A DNA stretch of 64,000 nucleotides, taken from the NCBI GenBank assembly GCA_021234155.1, contig JAJEKV010000027.1, positions 1,019,109 to 1,083,108 on the forward strand, written 5' to 3'. Below the pieces are notes generated by a model. That model saw nothing but the letters and a program-made list of their open reading frames with translations. It made no database searches and was not told the origin of the DNA. Positions 45,610 to 59,500 of the stretch are shown piece after piece (the stretch's first letter is position 1; every line of letters begins with the position of its first letter). Position numbers and translations under genes: made by a program. Source of the DNA: Isoetes taiwanensis. Its lineage: Eukaryota > Streptophyta > Lycopodiopsida > Isoetales > Isoetaceae.

Positions 45610-48000
45610 TATCAACGGATGCTAAAGCTGGCTATGAGCGAAACTCCTTCACTTTTGCATTAGGTGCGCTAGTTTATGGCGGGGAAAAGTTGATGCAGCT
45701 TCACGAGTTCATAAGAGAATGGTAGCAATAGATTGTGAAGCCCACCACTATCACTTGTAATATCCTCCTTGATGCCATATCGCGAAAAGGGCCGAGGGAA
45801 TTGATGAAGCTATGCAATGCGGGGCCAGAGTATCAAAGACTATTGTCACCTATAGCGCACCATGACGAGAAGGGATTTTTGTGAAATGCAAGAAATATGG
45901 ATGCAGCTCATAGGCTTTTCAATCACGATGACTGAACGGTTATGCTCAAATATTGTTGCATTTTTCAGCATTGGTAAATGGGCTTTGATTTATGGTTGCA
46001 AAGGTTTTTTTTTTTTTTTTTTTGAAGAGCGTGTTTTACTTCATATTGCCTCAAAATATTACAAAGTACTTCGAGTAAGAAATGTCCACGAAGCATCAAT
46101 CCCACTTTTAGATGAGCACTCCATATTGGAATTTTAATACGATCGGTAGTGGAGATAAAGCAATTATACAACTTCTTCTGTGAATTTCTTGAAGCACCAC
46201 GGGGAAAGAAATAAACATCATAAAAGACCTTTCTTTGCCTTGGCTTCCATATACCTCCATAATGCTTGGGACTTTGCATGTAAATGCGTCTTTTTGGCTT
46301 GATTCAGCGTTGGATAAATACCCAAAAGAAAGTGTTGACTATCCAAGATACTCCAAAGAGAATCACGACCCGGGACCTAAGACTACTTAGCTCGCACAGA
46401 GCCATAAGCGATTAGCTCCAATGTTTTGTCTGCAGCTCACATTGGGCAAAGTGGAGCTTACTCGGCAAGCGATGAACCATCTTATTAACTCTCAAAGAAG
46501 CGATGAATGCCAAAATTAGAACATTTACCTTTGGAGTTATGTTGAACCAAACAAGGGGTTCGGATGGATTACCGTGGAAGGCAAAGTCTGTAGGTACCAT
46601 TTTCGATAAGGTGATAAAATTACTTGAGGAGGTAGAAATAATCTATAGCATGAACTTACTAGCTTCTTTGCCTTCTTTAATGCTGTAAGACAAAATTCCA
46701 GCATCTCTTGTTACCCACCTTCCTTAGTGGGAGAAAGCACTTGCTACATAAAGCCCACATATAGTGATATCTTTATCCAACAACCCATGTGTCTCGACAC
46801 CATTGCAAGAACAGTAATGAAATACCAAAATACCATTGTTTGTGAAATAATGCGCTCCTCCTCCACCTCGCTTGGGAATGCGCATGCATAAATTCTACAA
46901 GGCGAGTGTAGTTGTCCATGAGTATACAAAGGCAGCCTAATATGATCACTTACAATGCTCTAATTCATGAAAGCGCTTTGCATGGCACATTAAGTGGCGG
47001 CGGGTAGGCTATTCCAAAATATGAACATTTGCGGTGCAATCTAGATCTTTATCACAATAAATGGCCACTGTAGAGTTCAAAAGACTAGATGCAACACATG
47101 TGCTCCTTAATGAATTGATTCAAAGGGTCGCACCAAAGTACCACTACATATGTTCCTGATACGAAGGGCTACGTAATATCAAGAAGCGAAGAGACATGTA
47201 ATTTCTACAAAGAAGGTATTGACGGGGTTGTGTTCCAAATGCAATTACATATAACATTTTGCTTAATGCTCTGCATTACTTGAGGAAAAGCAAATTTGAT
47301 GGCGCTATATAAACTTTTAGACAAGATGGTTCTAAAGCACCATATTCAGTTTAGTGACATATAGCATAGGTATACATGGGCTTATTTTGTAGAAGCGGGG
47401 TTGATGAAGCTTATACATTTGTTTTCAAATAATGCTAGAAAAGGTTGTCCATCCTAGTAGCCCACGTATATAAGGTTCTTATCAATCGATAAAGCAAACA
47501 AAACAGGACAAGTTGGTACTTGTTAATTATGTCCTCAATGGTTATTTGCTTAGATAGCATTATCCATTCATGGTGTGGAAAAGGAAGTCCTAAAGATTAA
47601 TGTTGGCAGAGATGCTACTGAGGCATCAAATCATGCACCAACTCATTTGAAAATCTTTGTAAAGCTGGTGAATTAGATGGAAACAAACATAGTATTGGAT
47701 AGTTTGATTGAGAAGGAACGTGGTAGCATATAGCATTCTTGTAACTTGCCTTGTGAAACTCATGTATGAAATTAAGGCATGTCCAGTCTGTCAAGATTCT
47801 TCAATTCACATATTAGATAGAGGATATGTGTTTGATGTCACTATCTACTCTTGAGGGGTTATTAGTGCACTTTGCAAAGCATGTGAAGTAGAAGAGGCTC
47901 ATAAAGTTTTTGAGACCATGTTATGTCGAGGAATAATGCCTGATGTGGTCACCTATAATGGTCTTATTAGTGGTAGGCATCTAGTTTAATTTAAGTATTG
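45610..48000 (+). pseudogene. Decayed pentatricopeptide-repeat (PPR) gene
   Basis: Isolated PPR units survive in shifting frames. About 45735-45790 gives KPTTITCNILLDAISRKG, and about 47820-47975 gives VISALCKA, VEEAHKVFETMLCRG and IMPDVVTYNGLISG, which fits the 35-residue PPR consensus (VVTYNxLIxGxCKxG). Between them lie stops, frameshifts, a T-tract (about 46006-46022) and unrecognised DNA. In plants PPR proteins bind organellar RNA; this copy cannot make one. A real gene with many introns is unlikely, because PPR genes of this type usually have few. Confidence 0.65.
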
Positions 48001-49194
48001 AGTTGGCAGATATAATGAGGGGTTTGATCACTTATAGTCTATAAAAAAGGATTTCGAGATGATGCAAAAGCAAATAATTATTAGTGATGAAAACTATTAG
48101 TTTTCATTGCCTATAATAGTCTATAAGAAAGGATTTCGAGATGATGCAAAGGCAAAAAGTAGAAAGCCATAGTATAGAGCAAAAAAATAGGCCATCTTTG
48201 AAAGGAAATGTCTCTTTTAATTTAGATTTATTTGTGCAATTCAAAGCTTGTTGGAAAGCATCCATAGTCTATTTTAAGTGGCAAGAAAAGACAATGAAAA
48301 AGAATAAATACTTTTTGAAGTTATTAAAACCTTTAGTGACTAATCCCATTTGAAGGTTGTAAGAGAAAAGAAATAATAGAAAAGTAGTATTAACTCAGCT
48401 CTTGCTGAAATTGTTTCTGCCTTGTCAACTCATGTATATATTGTTGCAGTTTCTCATAGGCATATGCATGGAGGCCTCTACCCTATTGGACTACAGCCGC
48501 CCGTAGCTCCTATACGTCCAACTCTCAAGCTATAGAGCTTTGCTCCATCCTCTACAATTGGGAGGTAACCTCCATATCCACTGTTGTTGAGGTTGTCTTG
48601 ATCGCATTGACTCTGTTCTGAAGGGTCGGATGCTATAACCGGCTTTCTTTAGCAGCATGGATGTGATCTCCTCAACATATTTCAAAGGGGGGAAATAGCA
48701 ACGGTCGCTTTCTGCTCAAAGCTTCCATACCCTGTCCTATAACATCTAGACTGGTAGATAGGGTGTCTAAGCTAGTATGGAGATTAGCAATGTCTTCATC
48801 TTTCAAAGCGTACACCAATGCTTCAATTGATGCAACGTCGCGAAGATCCATTTACGCCACATGTTGTATCATAGCCGAGTTGCCTTTGAAGGCACTTGGA
48901 AGGGCAGTTCGAGGAAATATATGGTATCTGATGGAGTTTCAATTAAATACCAGATATAGCTTGCACAGAAGATTAGGTTCCTCTTGATCACTAGTTCAAG
49001 GCTTTTGACCAGATGTAGAGTATCCATTTCTAAAAAGTTTAGGGTTGAAATCATTTAATTAAGAGTGGGTCCGGGTCGGCGTTTGGGTCTCATGCCCGAA
49101 AATGGAACTAGCACTAAAAAAAATTGAATTGAATGCTTGAATAGGAGCTACATCATACACACCAGAATTGGGTCACTTGTTTTCCTCATAAATT
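48001..49194. other. No gene recognised
   Basis: 48030-48150 contains a near-duplicate of TATAGTCTATAA.AAAGGATTTCGAGATGATGCAAA at an offset of about 80 bp. The remainder shows no motif. The DNA near 48470-49100 may be antisense to retroelement gag, but this is only a guess. Confidence 0.4.
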
Positions 49195-49470
49195 TTACAA
49201 ACCACGAGTTGAAAGTTTTTCAAGAAGCTTCTCAATATTATCTACCCTCATACTGATGCTACTAGCCACCGGAGGTTGCTCATAGCTTTGTCCATCTCCC
49301 TTTGGGGACCTTGTGGGTCTTGTCCTTTGAAATGTGACAAGTTGGATATGAGCCATACCACACACTCCACACGATTTCCCCTTCCTTGAGGACACCTCCA
49401 CACATTTCCCTTCCTTGAGGATCAGCAATGTTCTTAGGGACCAAGAGCAAAGCAGCAGCCATGCTCAGTA
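49195..49470 (-). pseudogene. gag-like scrap with a Cys-rich motif
   Basis: The minus strand reads MAAALLLVPKNIADPQGREM, then in the neighbouring frame CGVCGMAHIQLVTFQRTRPT and VDNIEKLLEKLS. The C-x2-C..H pattern and the following basic tail recall a gag zinc knuckle with its last Cys lost. The element type is unknown. Confidence 0.35.
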
Positions 49471-49589
49471 GTACTAACTTGATAGGATCCTCGACCCACC
49501 AAAGAGCAAAGCACTGGCCATGCTTGATGAGTACTAACTTGATGGGATCAACCTCGAGAACATGGTAGCGAATTTCTAATAATTGAATT

Positions 49590-49695
49590 AGAATTTTAAG
49601 CTAGAATTAGCTAGATTAGTCTATCTTTTCATGTAGTAATTAGTCCGAGATTTTAAGCTAGAATTAGCTAGATTAGTCTATCTTTTCAATCTATT
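49590..49695 (+). repeat. Two-copy direct repeat
   Basis: ATTTTAAGCTAGAATTAGCT followed by AGATTAGTCTATCTTTTCA occurs twice, about 61 bp apart, with almost no difference. Confidence 0.9.
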
Positions 49696-49727
49696 TGAAC
49701 CTCATCTTAAAGTATTCCCACGATGGC

Positions 49728-49792
49728 GAGGAATTGAACCTCCCATCCGCGAGGGTGAATCCCCAAACCCCCGATGCCAACCAGTGGGCATC
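49728..49792 (-). repeat. tRNA-like sequence (possible SINE head)
   Basis: The minus strand carries the B-box GGTTCAATTCC (49730-49740) and an A-box-like TGGTTGGCATCGG (about 49772-49784). Stem pairing is poor. It is unrelated to the SINE family at 2.6-16 kb. Confidence 0.35.
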
Positions 49793-49867
49793 ATTTATGT
49801 TTAAAATATAATTCTTGAAAGGTAAATTTAAACTTTAATAATAATATTAATGGCAAGCCTTAGACTT

Positions 49868-49975
49868 AGAACCAAGACCCTTAAAGCTAGATAGAGCCGG
49901 GAAGCATCTGCATTCATCAAGCTTAGTTGTCATCTTACCTTGCTAAGTGTCTTCTTATGCACATATAGGTAGTAT
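49868..49975 (+). repeat. Dispersed repeat shared with 11625-11730
   Basis: See shared words GAACCAAGACCCTTAA, GCATCTGCATTCATC and CTTGCTAAGTGTCTTCTT. Here it has a small insertion near GCCGGGAAG. Confidence 0.75.
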
Positions 49976-52900
49976 AATTAAACCTTTTAGAAACCAGGTT
50001 GAGAATTATTACCATCTATATAAATAGACCTAGGACCCCCATTTGTAGATTCCTGTTTAGAAATCTGCTCCATGATTGAGGCGATTTTAGGGCACCGACC
50101 CATACCGTCGATATGGTAGCGCGCAAACAGACGGCCGACTTCTCGACAAGGCGAAAGCTTGACTAGAGGCCAAAGGGAGGCCGAAACAAAGGAAGCCCGA
50201 GGAAGGGGCAAAGCGTGGAGGAGCCCAAAGCGAGAGGCGAAGAGGCCCAGGAACATCAAAGGTAGTCATCAAAGGCGACTGGCCTTGACCCAGCCGGGGG
50301 AGTAGGGATCGAGGGGATCAACAGAAAGCACTAGAGGAAGAGGGACGTTTGGGATCTCGAGTTCAATGGATGAAGAGACCCAAGCGTCTGGCCCGGATAG
50401 GCGAGGAGATACAAGAAGAGGAGAGGGCAGAACGAGGAGACCGGGTTTCAAGAAGTAGCTAGTGCGACATTTTGCGGGGTCCAGGCGGCGCAGTTCATCG
50501 CGAAGAATTGACAACCCAATGAAGAAGGACATCACGCGGCTTGCCCGGCTACATCAAAGGGAGATCCGCGGTAAAATTTTGCCTTAAATGATGGAAAATT
50601 TTGTTAGTATAAAGAAGTTTGGACTAAGTAGCGTGTATAATCTTACTTAATTAAGTTAAGTTAGTAAAGTTCAGCTCTTGTTTTAGTTAAAAGCAGACAT
50701 TTTTAGACCAATTTGAGAGAGGATGTCTCACCGTCGGCGCTGGTCTAAAACAAAACTCGATTTTGAGCAGTATAGCGATGTGAGACCTTGCCCAAAGTTG
50801 TCCAAATCTCCTCAAAATCGACCAAGTAAAAGGGATCAGCTTCTGCCCTAACTTCGATGAGACTAGCATGATTAGACCCGCCCGGGTACCCAAATTGGAC
50901 AAATTTTGACCAATTTATCCAAACCCTTGAATTGTTCCTCAAGCGTGGTTTGTTTATGAAGCATACCCCATTAGTACCTATGAAATCATTAACATTACCG
51001 GCTCCGGCGTGCCTCCTAGATAGAAGTGCCCAAAACACCCCTTTGTTATAGTCATCTAGACCTGGAAGCATAGCAACCCAAGAATTGGCTGTTGGTACAT
51101 CACCTGCTCATGCCAAAGGCATCAACCTTGACCTAATTTTGTGTCCTTCCTAATAGGAGTTTGACTTATATAGCGCCACATTGACACTCCCTATTGCCAG
51201 GATACCTAGAGGAACTAGGTCTAGAACACCCAAGTCCTCCATGTGTAGGAAGGTGGACTCCCCAAAACCAACTTGCTAGGACCTTAGACTATGCCTCAAA
51301 CATCATGGAGGTTTTGCAAAACCCTCATGTCATGCTTGCATACCGTCCTAATGTCCATAGACTTGTGAATATAGATATCTCTCTAGTAATCTTGCTCAAG
51401 CCATCTTGTTTACTTATAGAGCCCAAAATGTTGTGGGAGAGCCTTCGAGTAGACCCGCCAGACTCCTAGGATATCTGGCGTTGCTTTTCCCGAAGTCTGG
51501 GGCGAGCCACAGAAGAGCTAGAGCACTTAACTTCTTGAAGACATGGGGACCCGGCCCGTCTATAGGCCCGAGATAAGGAGTCTGGGGCTGAATGGATGGG
51601 AGGACACAAAGGGCGGAGAAGGCGACTGAGCGGTACAAATCGCAAAGCTGACCCGAGGAAAGGAGGAGCTATGGTAGATTTACAAATGGAGATGATCACA
51701 CTTCCAGGGGCGGAGAGACACCTCGGGAATGAAGCAAAGCCCAAGCGAAGTCGCACCCAGAAATTCAACTGCGGAGGAGCAGCCAATGCACGCCTACCCG
51801 ACCACGATCACCGGATCTTAAGAGAACCTTCAAGAATGCCCAAGCTACCTTTAACAGCGAGGTGATCCCTACTCCAGCGATCAATGGCACCGCACACTCC
51901 CGGCAACCTTACAAGAGACACACACATGTAGGGGCGTTGGCGGTCCCTTTGCATTCCTCCGGCGGTGCCACATTAGGGAGGAGCATCTTTCCAAGGGATC
52001 ACATCGTGAGAACACTCACCGCAACCTGGGTAGCGAGCTTTCCGGATCAGACATGAAAGGTCCAGCAATAGTAGCAGCATCTCAAAGGAATCGAAGTCAA
52101 CGAGCGAACAAGATGCAGCAAAACCCGAAGAATCAAATGCAATGGGAGGGAGAAACCCTAAAGGAGTATAAACATTTAAGTAGACGCCGTAGTTGTTTGA
52201 AAAAGTGGGCAATTAAAAATCCCAATGTAAATGCATATATGTCTATTGCTTATATCTCGGTGCTCACAGATATAGTGGAGAAACATGAGTTTAAAGTCAT
52301 GTTTCACCAGTTTAAGCGGATTGAGGCTCCTTTCACTTACGACTACCAAAGGAGGAAACAAGAAACACAACTATAGCCTAAGATCAAAATGGAAGAGCAA
52401 GTCACGAGGGAAAGCGACTAGAGCCCAAACAAGCCGACTCCAAACGCCGGGGAAGTGCCCTCAAGTAGAAGACCTTCGTCCAACACAATGTCGGGGATGA
52501 GAGACAACTGGCCAGATCGTAGCCGAGATAATCAGCGCTGACACTAGGACATCGTCCGGGCACGACACACTACCTCTTGTAGCGATTGCGGCACTTGGCG
52601 AACTCATGACATCGTGGCTCAACAATAGAAGGAGAGCGACCACGACATCAACGGAGCCAACTAAAAGAGGGCAACATCACCGACTGACCATAATTCCACA
52701 CCTTGTGGTGATATAAGGTGATCGCTATGACGATGTATTGGATGGAGATGCACTTACGAGAGGAAGACGCTGCGGCGAGGAGATATGCCTCCCACAACTA
52801 GGTGATAGCCGTCAGGTAGAAGCATTCGACACCTTAATGACAAGGATAGCAAGCTGAAGCACCTTCGGCAAAAGAGTTCAAGATAATAGCGGGCTGTTGC

Positions 52901-54424
52901 GACAAGAGCATACCTAAAGAAGCGGTACTTCTTCAACCCAAGGGTCCAAAGGCTGGAGATATAAGGATCCATCATCCGGAACAATATAGCCAGCGGGGAG
53001 GCCATGATGCTTTACTTGTGAGAGGAGCCGACATGCGTAGAGGGACAAAGGTCAGAACTGAAGCTGGATAAGTGCTAGCAACCCGACTTCTTACGAGCTC
53101 CTAGAGGCAGGGGGAGGATCAAAGCCCGGCGAGCACAATCAAAGCCAGGAAGGTGCCTCAAGACAGAAGATGGCATAGCAGCGTGGAGCGTGATGACAAT
53201 GCCCAAGCATGTGTCCGAGGGGATCAAAACAAGGAAGTTTAGGCTTCGATGGAGGAAACACAACTAAGCGAGCGAGCCGATGACTTACCTTAGCGGACTT
53301 GCATGCAACCCAGGTGAACAAGGATGGGCCGATTCCAAAGAACAAGCTGAGAAGGGAACAACTCCAGTGTAGAAAGAATGCACAGCCTCAAGAGGCATCA
53401 AATATGGCTAAGTATCATGAAGGGGAACAATTACAGCCCAAGAGCGGGATCGAGGCGGTAGAAATCAAAGCATCAGCGACCCGGTACATCTTTAGTTAGA
53501 ATGTGATGCAAAGCGTGTTATTACTTATGGCGACAACATTGGAGGGCCCAAATATATCAACAACACCTGGAATTATGAGTTGGCGTGCAAATAGGAGGAT
53601 ATAGATCATCAACACCATTGCGGGAGGAACATCGATGACATTGCCAAGGAGTAGGTGTGCAACCGAAGGGAGGCACAAAGGGGACCTAATAGCTCTAGTG
53701 GCCATTTAATTATGTAAGTTAGATGCTTTGCATATATAGTTCCCTTGTGATTCCTTCCCTCCCATAGCGTAGCGAGGTCAAAGGGAAGAGATGTCGAGGG
53801 CAAATTGCGGGGGTGACAATCAACATCCCTCAACACTCTTGAACGCTTACGGTAGCGACAGAGAGGACTTGACATAGGAGGCGTCGATGGAGTCAAAGAA
53901 ACAATATCCGGATCTGATGCAAGTCCTTTGGTACTTCGAACAAAGAGTTCAAGATGAAAGATCTCTTTTCAGCGAGCCACCTTAGACTTTTGAAAGCGGC
54001 ATGGAAGATTTCAAGTGATCAACTACACCATCAAAGCCTACACCCGACCCAATGAGGAGGCTTCTTGAACAAAGTCAACCTCTGCATCAAAGAGGAACCC
54101 ACTTGGAAGTGAGGAGGCTGATGTCTCCAGCCTGTTAGAAGCGTCACCTTGCTACTTCAAAAGCGGAGCAGGTGGATGAGCTTCCTGGTATGTATGGTAA
54201 CATCCATATTGGGATTAGAAGGCATTTCAGTTATTCTACATTTGAAAGGATGCCCCAATATTGAGCTAAGCATCAAGAGTTGGGAAGGAAATGCATAGGA
54301 GTAATAAAATTATACATATGATTGTTAACGAGACATCACAACCACACAATTACGAGATTACACTTAAAACAGCAGGTAAAAAGACCACATATGGTTGTTC
54401 AAAAATCTACATGGTTATGTGGAG
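49976..54424. other. Unrecognised, repeat-like region of higher GC
   Basis: Many short ORFs occur on both strands with purine-rich plus-strand sequence. The longest open pieces (50745-51071 minus; 51194-51469, 52053-52376 plus) show no recognisable motif. The fragmentation suggests old retroelement DNA, but no RT, integrase or LTR could be found by eye. Confidence 0.4.
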
Positions 54425-55085
54425 GTGTAGTTTAAACTATAAGAGGCCAGTTAGTAGTTTTTTTAAGGAGCTATAGTTTTTTTTTTTTTTTTTGAAGGTG
54501 TGGTATTTTTTTAGGTGTGAACACCCCAAAGGAAGTGTTGTTTTTAAAAGAGGGTGTTGTTTTAAGAAGGCGTTGTTTTGAGGTGTGGTTTATAACTAGG
54601 TGTAGTTTTAAGTAGTTATTTTTTATGGAAGTGTAGTTTCTTGGGGTGTGGTTTATAAGGAGGTGTAGTTTTTAAAGTGGTTGTTTTAAAGAGTATAGTT
54701 TTCTAAAGTGGTGTGATTTTTAATCGAGGTGTTGTTTTGAGGGTGTGGTTTATAAGTAAGTGTAGTTTTTTAAATAATAGTTGTTTTTCGGAGTATGGTT
54801 TTAAAGTGTAGTTTATAAATTGGGTGTAATTTTTAAGTGGTTGTTTTTAATGAAGTATGGTTTTCACGGAAGTTTAGTTTTAAGAATTAAGAGTATGATT
54901 TTTTGAGGTGTGGCTTATATAACTAGGTGGAGTTTTAAGAAGCTAAGTATAGTTTTTGAGGTGTAGTTTATCGAGTAGATGTAGTTTTAAGTAGTTGTTT
55001 TAAGAAGTCGCGGTTTTGAAGTGGTATGGTTTATAACTAGGTGTAGTTTTAAGTATAGCTATTTCTTAAGGTATGGTTTTGAGTT
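54425..55085 (+). repeat. Low-complexity GTGTAGTTT / GTGTGGTTTATAA array
   Basis: Variants of GTGTAGTTTTTAAG, GGTTGTTTTAA and GTGTGGTTTATAACTAG recur more than ten times over about 650 bp, without a constant period. A T-tract lies at about 54477-54493. The plus strand is almost free of C. Confidence 0.85.
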
Positions 55086-55781
55086 TTTAGGCTTTATCTT
55101 AAGCAAAGCACCACCACACGGAATATTGTTTGTGTGCTTAAATTTGGGAATACCATAACATGGTATTTGGCACATTCCTTGGAAAATACCTTCAACTTGA
55201 TTAGATCAAAATTGGCTCAAACTGGCTGCGTGGCCCCAACATGGAACAATTGGAGTTTATTCTAGGCCCAATGCTTATGGTGTATTTTTCCCACGTGTGA
55301 TCACGAGTCCCCATCGCGTATTTTTTCCATGAGTGGTGGCAATGGTTTGCCCAAGGTAAAAAATCTTTGCCTCTCTTTCCCAGAAGCTAAAGAAGCCATG
55401 ACTTTCCAATTTTAGAATATTATTATGGCCATGCAATGAAAATCCTTCCTCAGCTAGGCATTCAAGCTGTTCATCATCTCTAAGTTTGAAACATTAAGAT
55501 CCTTGGTATGAGCAAGAACCTCAATGTATGGTGTGTATTATGCACCTGTGAGTATGTATTCCAAACTTACCATTGTATTGTAGGGGAATAAAGCGAGGGG
55601 TGAACCTCAAATATCTTGTCAATTCAAATTTGCAATTTGAGCTGCACATAGGCGATTAGTAGAGTGCACAAATGTTTATCGACGAGAGTGGCATCCTTGA
55701 GTTTTGTGAAAATGAAACATACCATTAAGTAAAGGGTAAGGCATACCACAAGTCATCTCCAATGGGCCAAATGTGAGGGCT
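55086..55781. other. No gene recognised
   Basis: Nothing beyond chance ORFs. Confidence 0.45.
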
Positions 55782-56595
55782 GCTTGGGAGGGTTTAAAGG
55801 GTCATCTTTTGGCATCAACACCCTCCACGTACCTGATGACATTGTGCAGAGATCGATCCAAATCTGATGAGGGATGTGGCCTCGAGAAACATAAACCTTG
55901 TGTATTGCTAGGTTATTGAGAAGGGGTTTTGCGTTATGAATTAGAGTTTTGATGGTTGCTTGGGACATGGTCAAAGTGGGTTGAAACAGAGAAGGAATAG
56001 GAATTGATGGAATGGGGTTTGGTTATCCTCATCAGTGTGGCAATTAGAAGTCAAAGGCCTTTTCGCATTAGCAGAGCACGTTTGGGATCATTTGGGATGG
56101 CCAATGAGTCAAACTTTGTTATTTTGTTGCCATGGCTCATGCATATTTAGAAAGGTGCACCCTGGTATCCGAGAGAAATGACCACGTTTTGGCCGAAGGT
56201 AAACCCTGCAATGTGGTGCATAGGGTTTATTTTGAGGCCAAAATGGAACAGAATAAGTGCCTCTTTCCTAAACATACATCTTGGTGAGAATATGAGTTTA
56301 GATCTGATGAGCATCGAATGTCCAAATAGTATGCGCAAAGGCAGCCTAATGCCACACTAGGAAGGAAGAAGGATAATCTAAGCCATTCATCGATTCTTCA
56401 TGTTTTCAATTGCAGCTTCTCGACTCCCAGCTAAACTCAACCTCCATAATGTAAACCCTTCAATAACCTAGCAACACACAGGGTTTATGTTTTGGAGGCC
56501 ATAGTCTAGTCAGATTCGGCCAGGATCTTGCACAATGTCATGATGTAGAGGGGAGGTGTTGATGCCAAAAGATGGACCCTTAAACCTTCCCAAGC
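55782..56595. mobile_element. Foldback element with about 155-bp terminal inverted repeats
   Basis: The left arm GCTTGGGAGGGTTTAAAGGG, CATCTTTTGGCATCAACACC, ATGACATTGTGCA..., AACATAAACC..TGCTAGGTTATTGA matches the inverse of about 56440-56595. A third partial copy of the arm end (TAGGGTTTATTTTGAGGCCA) lies inside near 56220-56250. Non-coding. Confidence 0.8.
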
Positions 56596-59500
56596 GATTA
56601 AGCCCCCAAAGGTCCTCTCTCTCAAGGTTTCCCGGCCACGGACCGGCAATTCTCCCACTCCGGAACTATGAACTGACTCTGCCAATGGACTCAAAACGTC
56701 AACATTACACTCGGGACCAAGTTTCGTGTGCAGAAGACCACCCCTTCTCCAAGAAGCGCCAAAGTAGCTCATCTCCAACACATTCGTAGTCAATTGGCCT
56801 AAGAGGTGGCTGCGGAATACTGCCATGTAGAGGGTTCTTGTTTCTTTCGTTACCAAAAATGATTGTGTAACTTGGTCCCTAGGGTAATTTCACCATTCCG
56901 GACGACATGACGAAGTCGAATCTCCATTCCAGAGCCTTTGTACTGCCCGAACGACAAAACACTTGGGTTTCTACACAGTCAATCGCAGGACGCTTCGCGG
57001 TTTGATAAGTTCTCCCGGACGGATCTTGGATTTTTTCAAACCTGCTTGAATCCCGGACTGATTCTTGTGTATTGATTGCTTACACTGGTAGAGAAAAGTT
57101 GTTGAGAAGCAATGGTGAAAACCTTGGCCAATTCTTTCGAGTTCTAAGTCGGGACTTTACATTGGTCAATGAAAGTCAAACTGCAAACAGTGATCAGAAA
57201 TAAGGATTTTGAGTTGTCAACGGAGTTTTGAGAAATTCCAAAGATGGAGTGTGCCAAAAGAAGTTGTAATATGAGGCAAGTGATCAAATTGCAATTTGGA
57301 CCACAAGAAGTATTTTTTGTGCAATGATTTGCAAAAAACAGTCAAGAACAGTCTCAGATAGCATGCAAAAGTCTGCAATATGAGTTTGGACTTGTTTATT
57401 TTTGAAACTTTCAAAGCATACAAAGTACTAATGGTTGCAAATTTCAATTTTCTCGACTCATTTCATGGAGATTGCAAGAAATATCCTATGCCACATCATC
57501 ATGCCACTTTTTCCATGTCATTCACCATATCCATATGTAGTTCTTCAACAACTTTTGTGCATATATTCAATGTCTATATCTTAAACTAGGAATTGTCAAT
57601 TATGGTTCATTGATGTACTCGCCCCTAGGCTTCCTTTGTGGCATATGGAAGGCTAGTCAATGGATCATCATACCTACACATTGTGATATTTTTGGCATTC
57701 AATTTTGGAAATTTATGTCAGTGTAATTCTAACGATTTAGATGAAGTTATAAAGGAGGAATCCACATCATCATATTTCATGTCAACTTTTGCAAAGTTCC
57801 CTGTTGCCCCCAAAGGCCAACATACTAACTATCTGGTTTATGCTTGAAGACTAGGTCAAAGTTTGGAAGACCTTGGTAGGCAACATTGGTATGAAGGTCA
57901 AAGAAAATTCATCCTCAAGGTCAACTTCAAGCACTCAAGGTAAAACTTTATGAGAGTTACTATCTGTGGGCAAACATTTGGTCAAGACATGTTCTAGAAG
58001 ACTTTGGGTTAAGAAGATTGAAAGATGCTCCTTTAAAGTTTGGAAGTTGGAGTTTGGAAGACCCCATGGTACGTGGTTTTAAGCCTTAGCCCTTTTCTCC
58101 ATTTCCATATCCACATTTGCTTTTTATTCTAATATGCTCACCTTTACTATATATCCACCCTTGCACCCTCTTAGCCTAGCCTTTTTTCTCGTTCCCATAT
58201 CCATCCTTGCCCTTGGAACACCTTATTCACCCCTTGTGTATTTTTGACTAGTCATTTCCTTGTTTTTTCCATATGAACCTTTGGGAGTATTCACCCCCAT
58301 CACTTTTGCCTTTGTGATACCATTATTATTTTGGAATTTACCATCCTTGCCATTTTGCCACTATGATGTTACCCCTCTCATATCATACTTCCATTATTTC
58401 CTACCTTGCCATATTATTTTAGCACCAAAAGACTTATTTTCATTTTGCCATACTTCCATGCCCAAAGTCTTTTATGGTTGAGCATTGAGACTTGGTTCAA
58501 AAAGAAGCTCTTATAATTAAGTGTAGACCCACACCCCATGGTCAAAAAACTTGAAGAGAATGATTCCATAAAGTTGGCCTAGCTTCCACTTATTCCTTAT
58601 GACTAAAACCATTGAACATTTTAAAGTCCAATAGTGGTTGGCACATTTTTTTGGCCTTTAGACCATGATTAAGAGTTTAAAAAACCTTTTTATATGAGAA
58701 ATATGGTATCTATATGCAAAGATTTGTGCCATGCCGTATGGAATAATGCAGGCGGCAGAGATGCAGACTCTATTTAAGTTCATCGTTTTCTTAAGCATTT
58801 CATCCATTTGCATTCAAACGACATGGAGATGGTCTGCGAATGTGAGGTGTGTGTGTCTCTACAGAGAAATTTCCAAGCTCAAGCCGTCTTGTTGCCTTAG
58901 GTTTCCACAGGTTGTGGTTGAAACCTACTTCGTTGGAGCAGAGTGGCAATGCAGGAGTAGAATAGTGGCAGATAAGGTGACATGGCAATGACATCATGGC
59001 CCTAGAAATAACGAGGTGGCATCAAAAGAGCAAGCAAACTTCTTTCTTTGCAAAAAATATGGGAGATGACATGGCATGAGTATGATGAGGTGGCAAATAT
59101 GAGTGGTGAGGTGGCAAAAGATGAAGGGATGAAAAAAATGCAGAATTTGGCTAGACATTATGACTAAGCATTTTATGCACTTTAAATAGAAAATGACTAG
59201 GCCAATTAAAACAAGGTGCTGTGCACAGAGGGTTGCCCTCCGATGGCCTGATGTTGTGTTTGCTTAGTTTTTATTTTGTTGTTTTTATCTTCTAAAGCAC
59301 CAACAACAATTCCAAGGCCTAGATATGGCACCTTTAGGAAGCATAGCCATATATGAGTATTGATGTATGGGGTTCAGTGCGGTTTCTATGTTTTAAGTTT
59401 GGACTGGTGGATGGCCAAGACCAAAAGTGCCAATCTAGAATTTCATTGATATGGGGTAGATAACGCCCTGGCCCTCGGGCATTAATGGGAATAAAATTCT

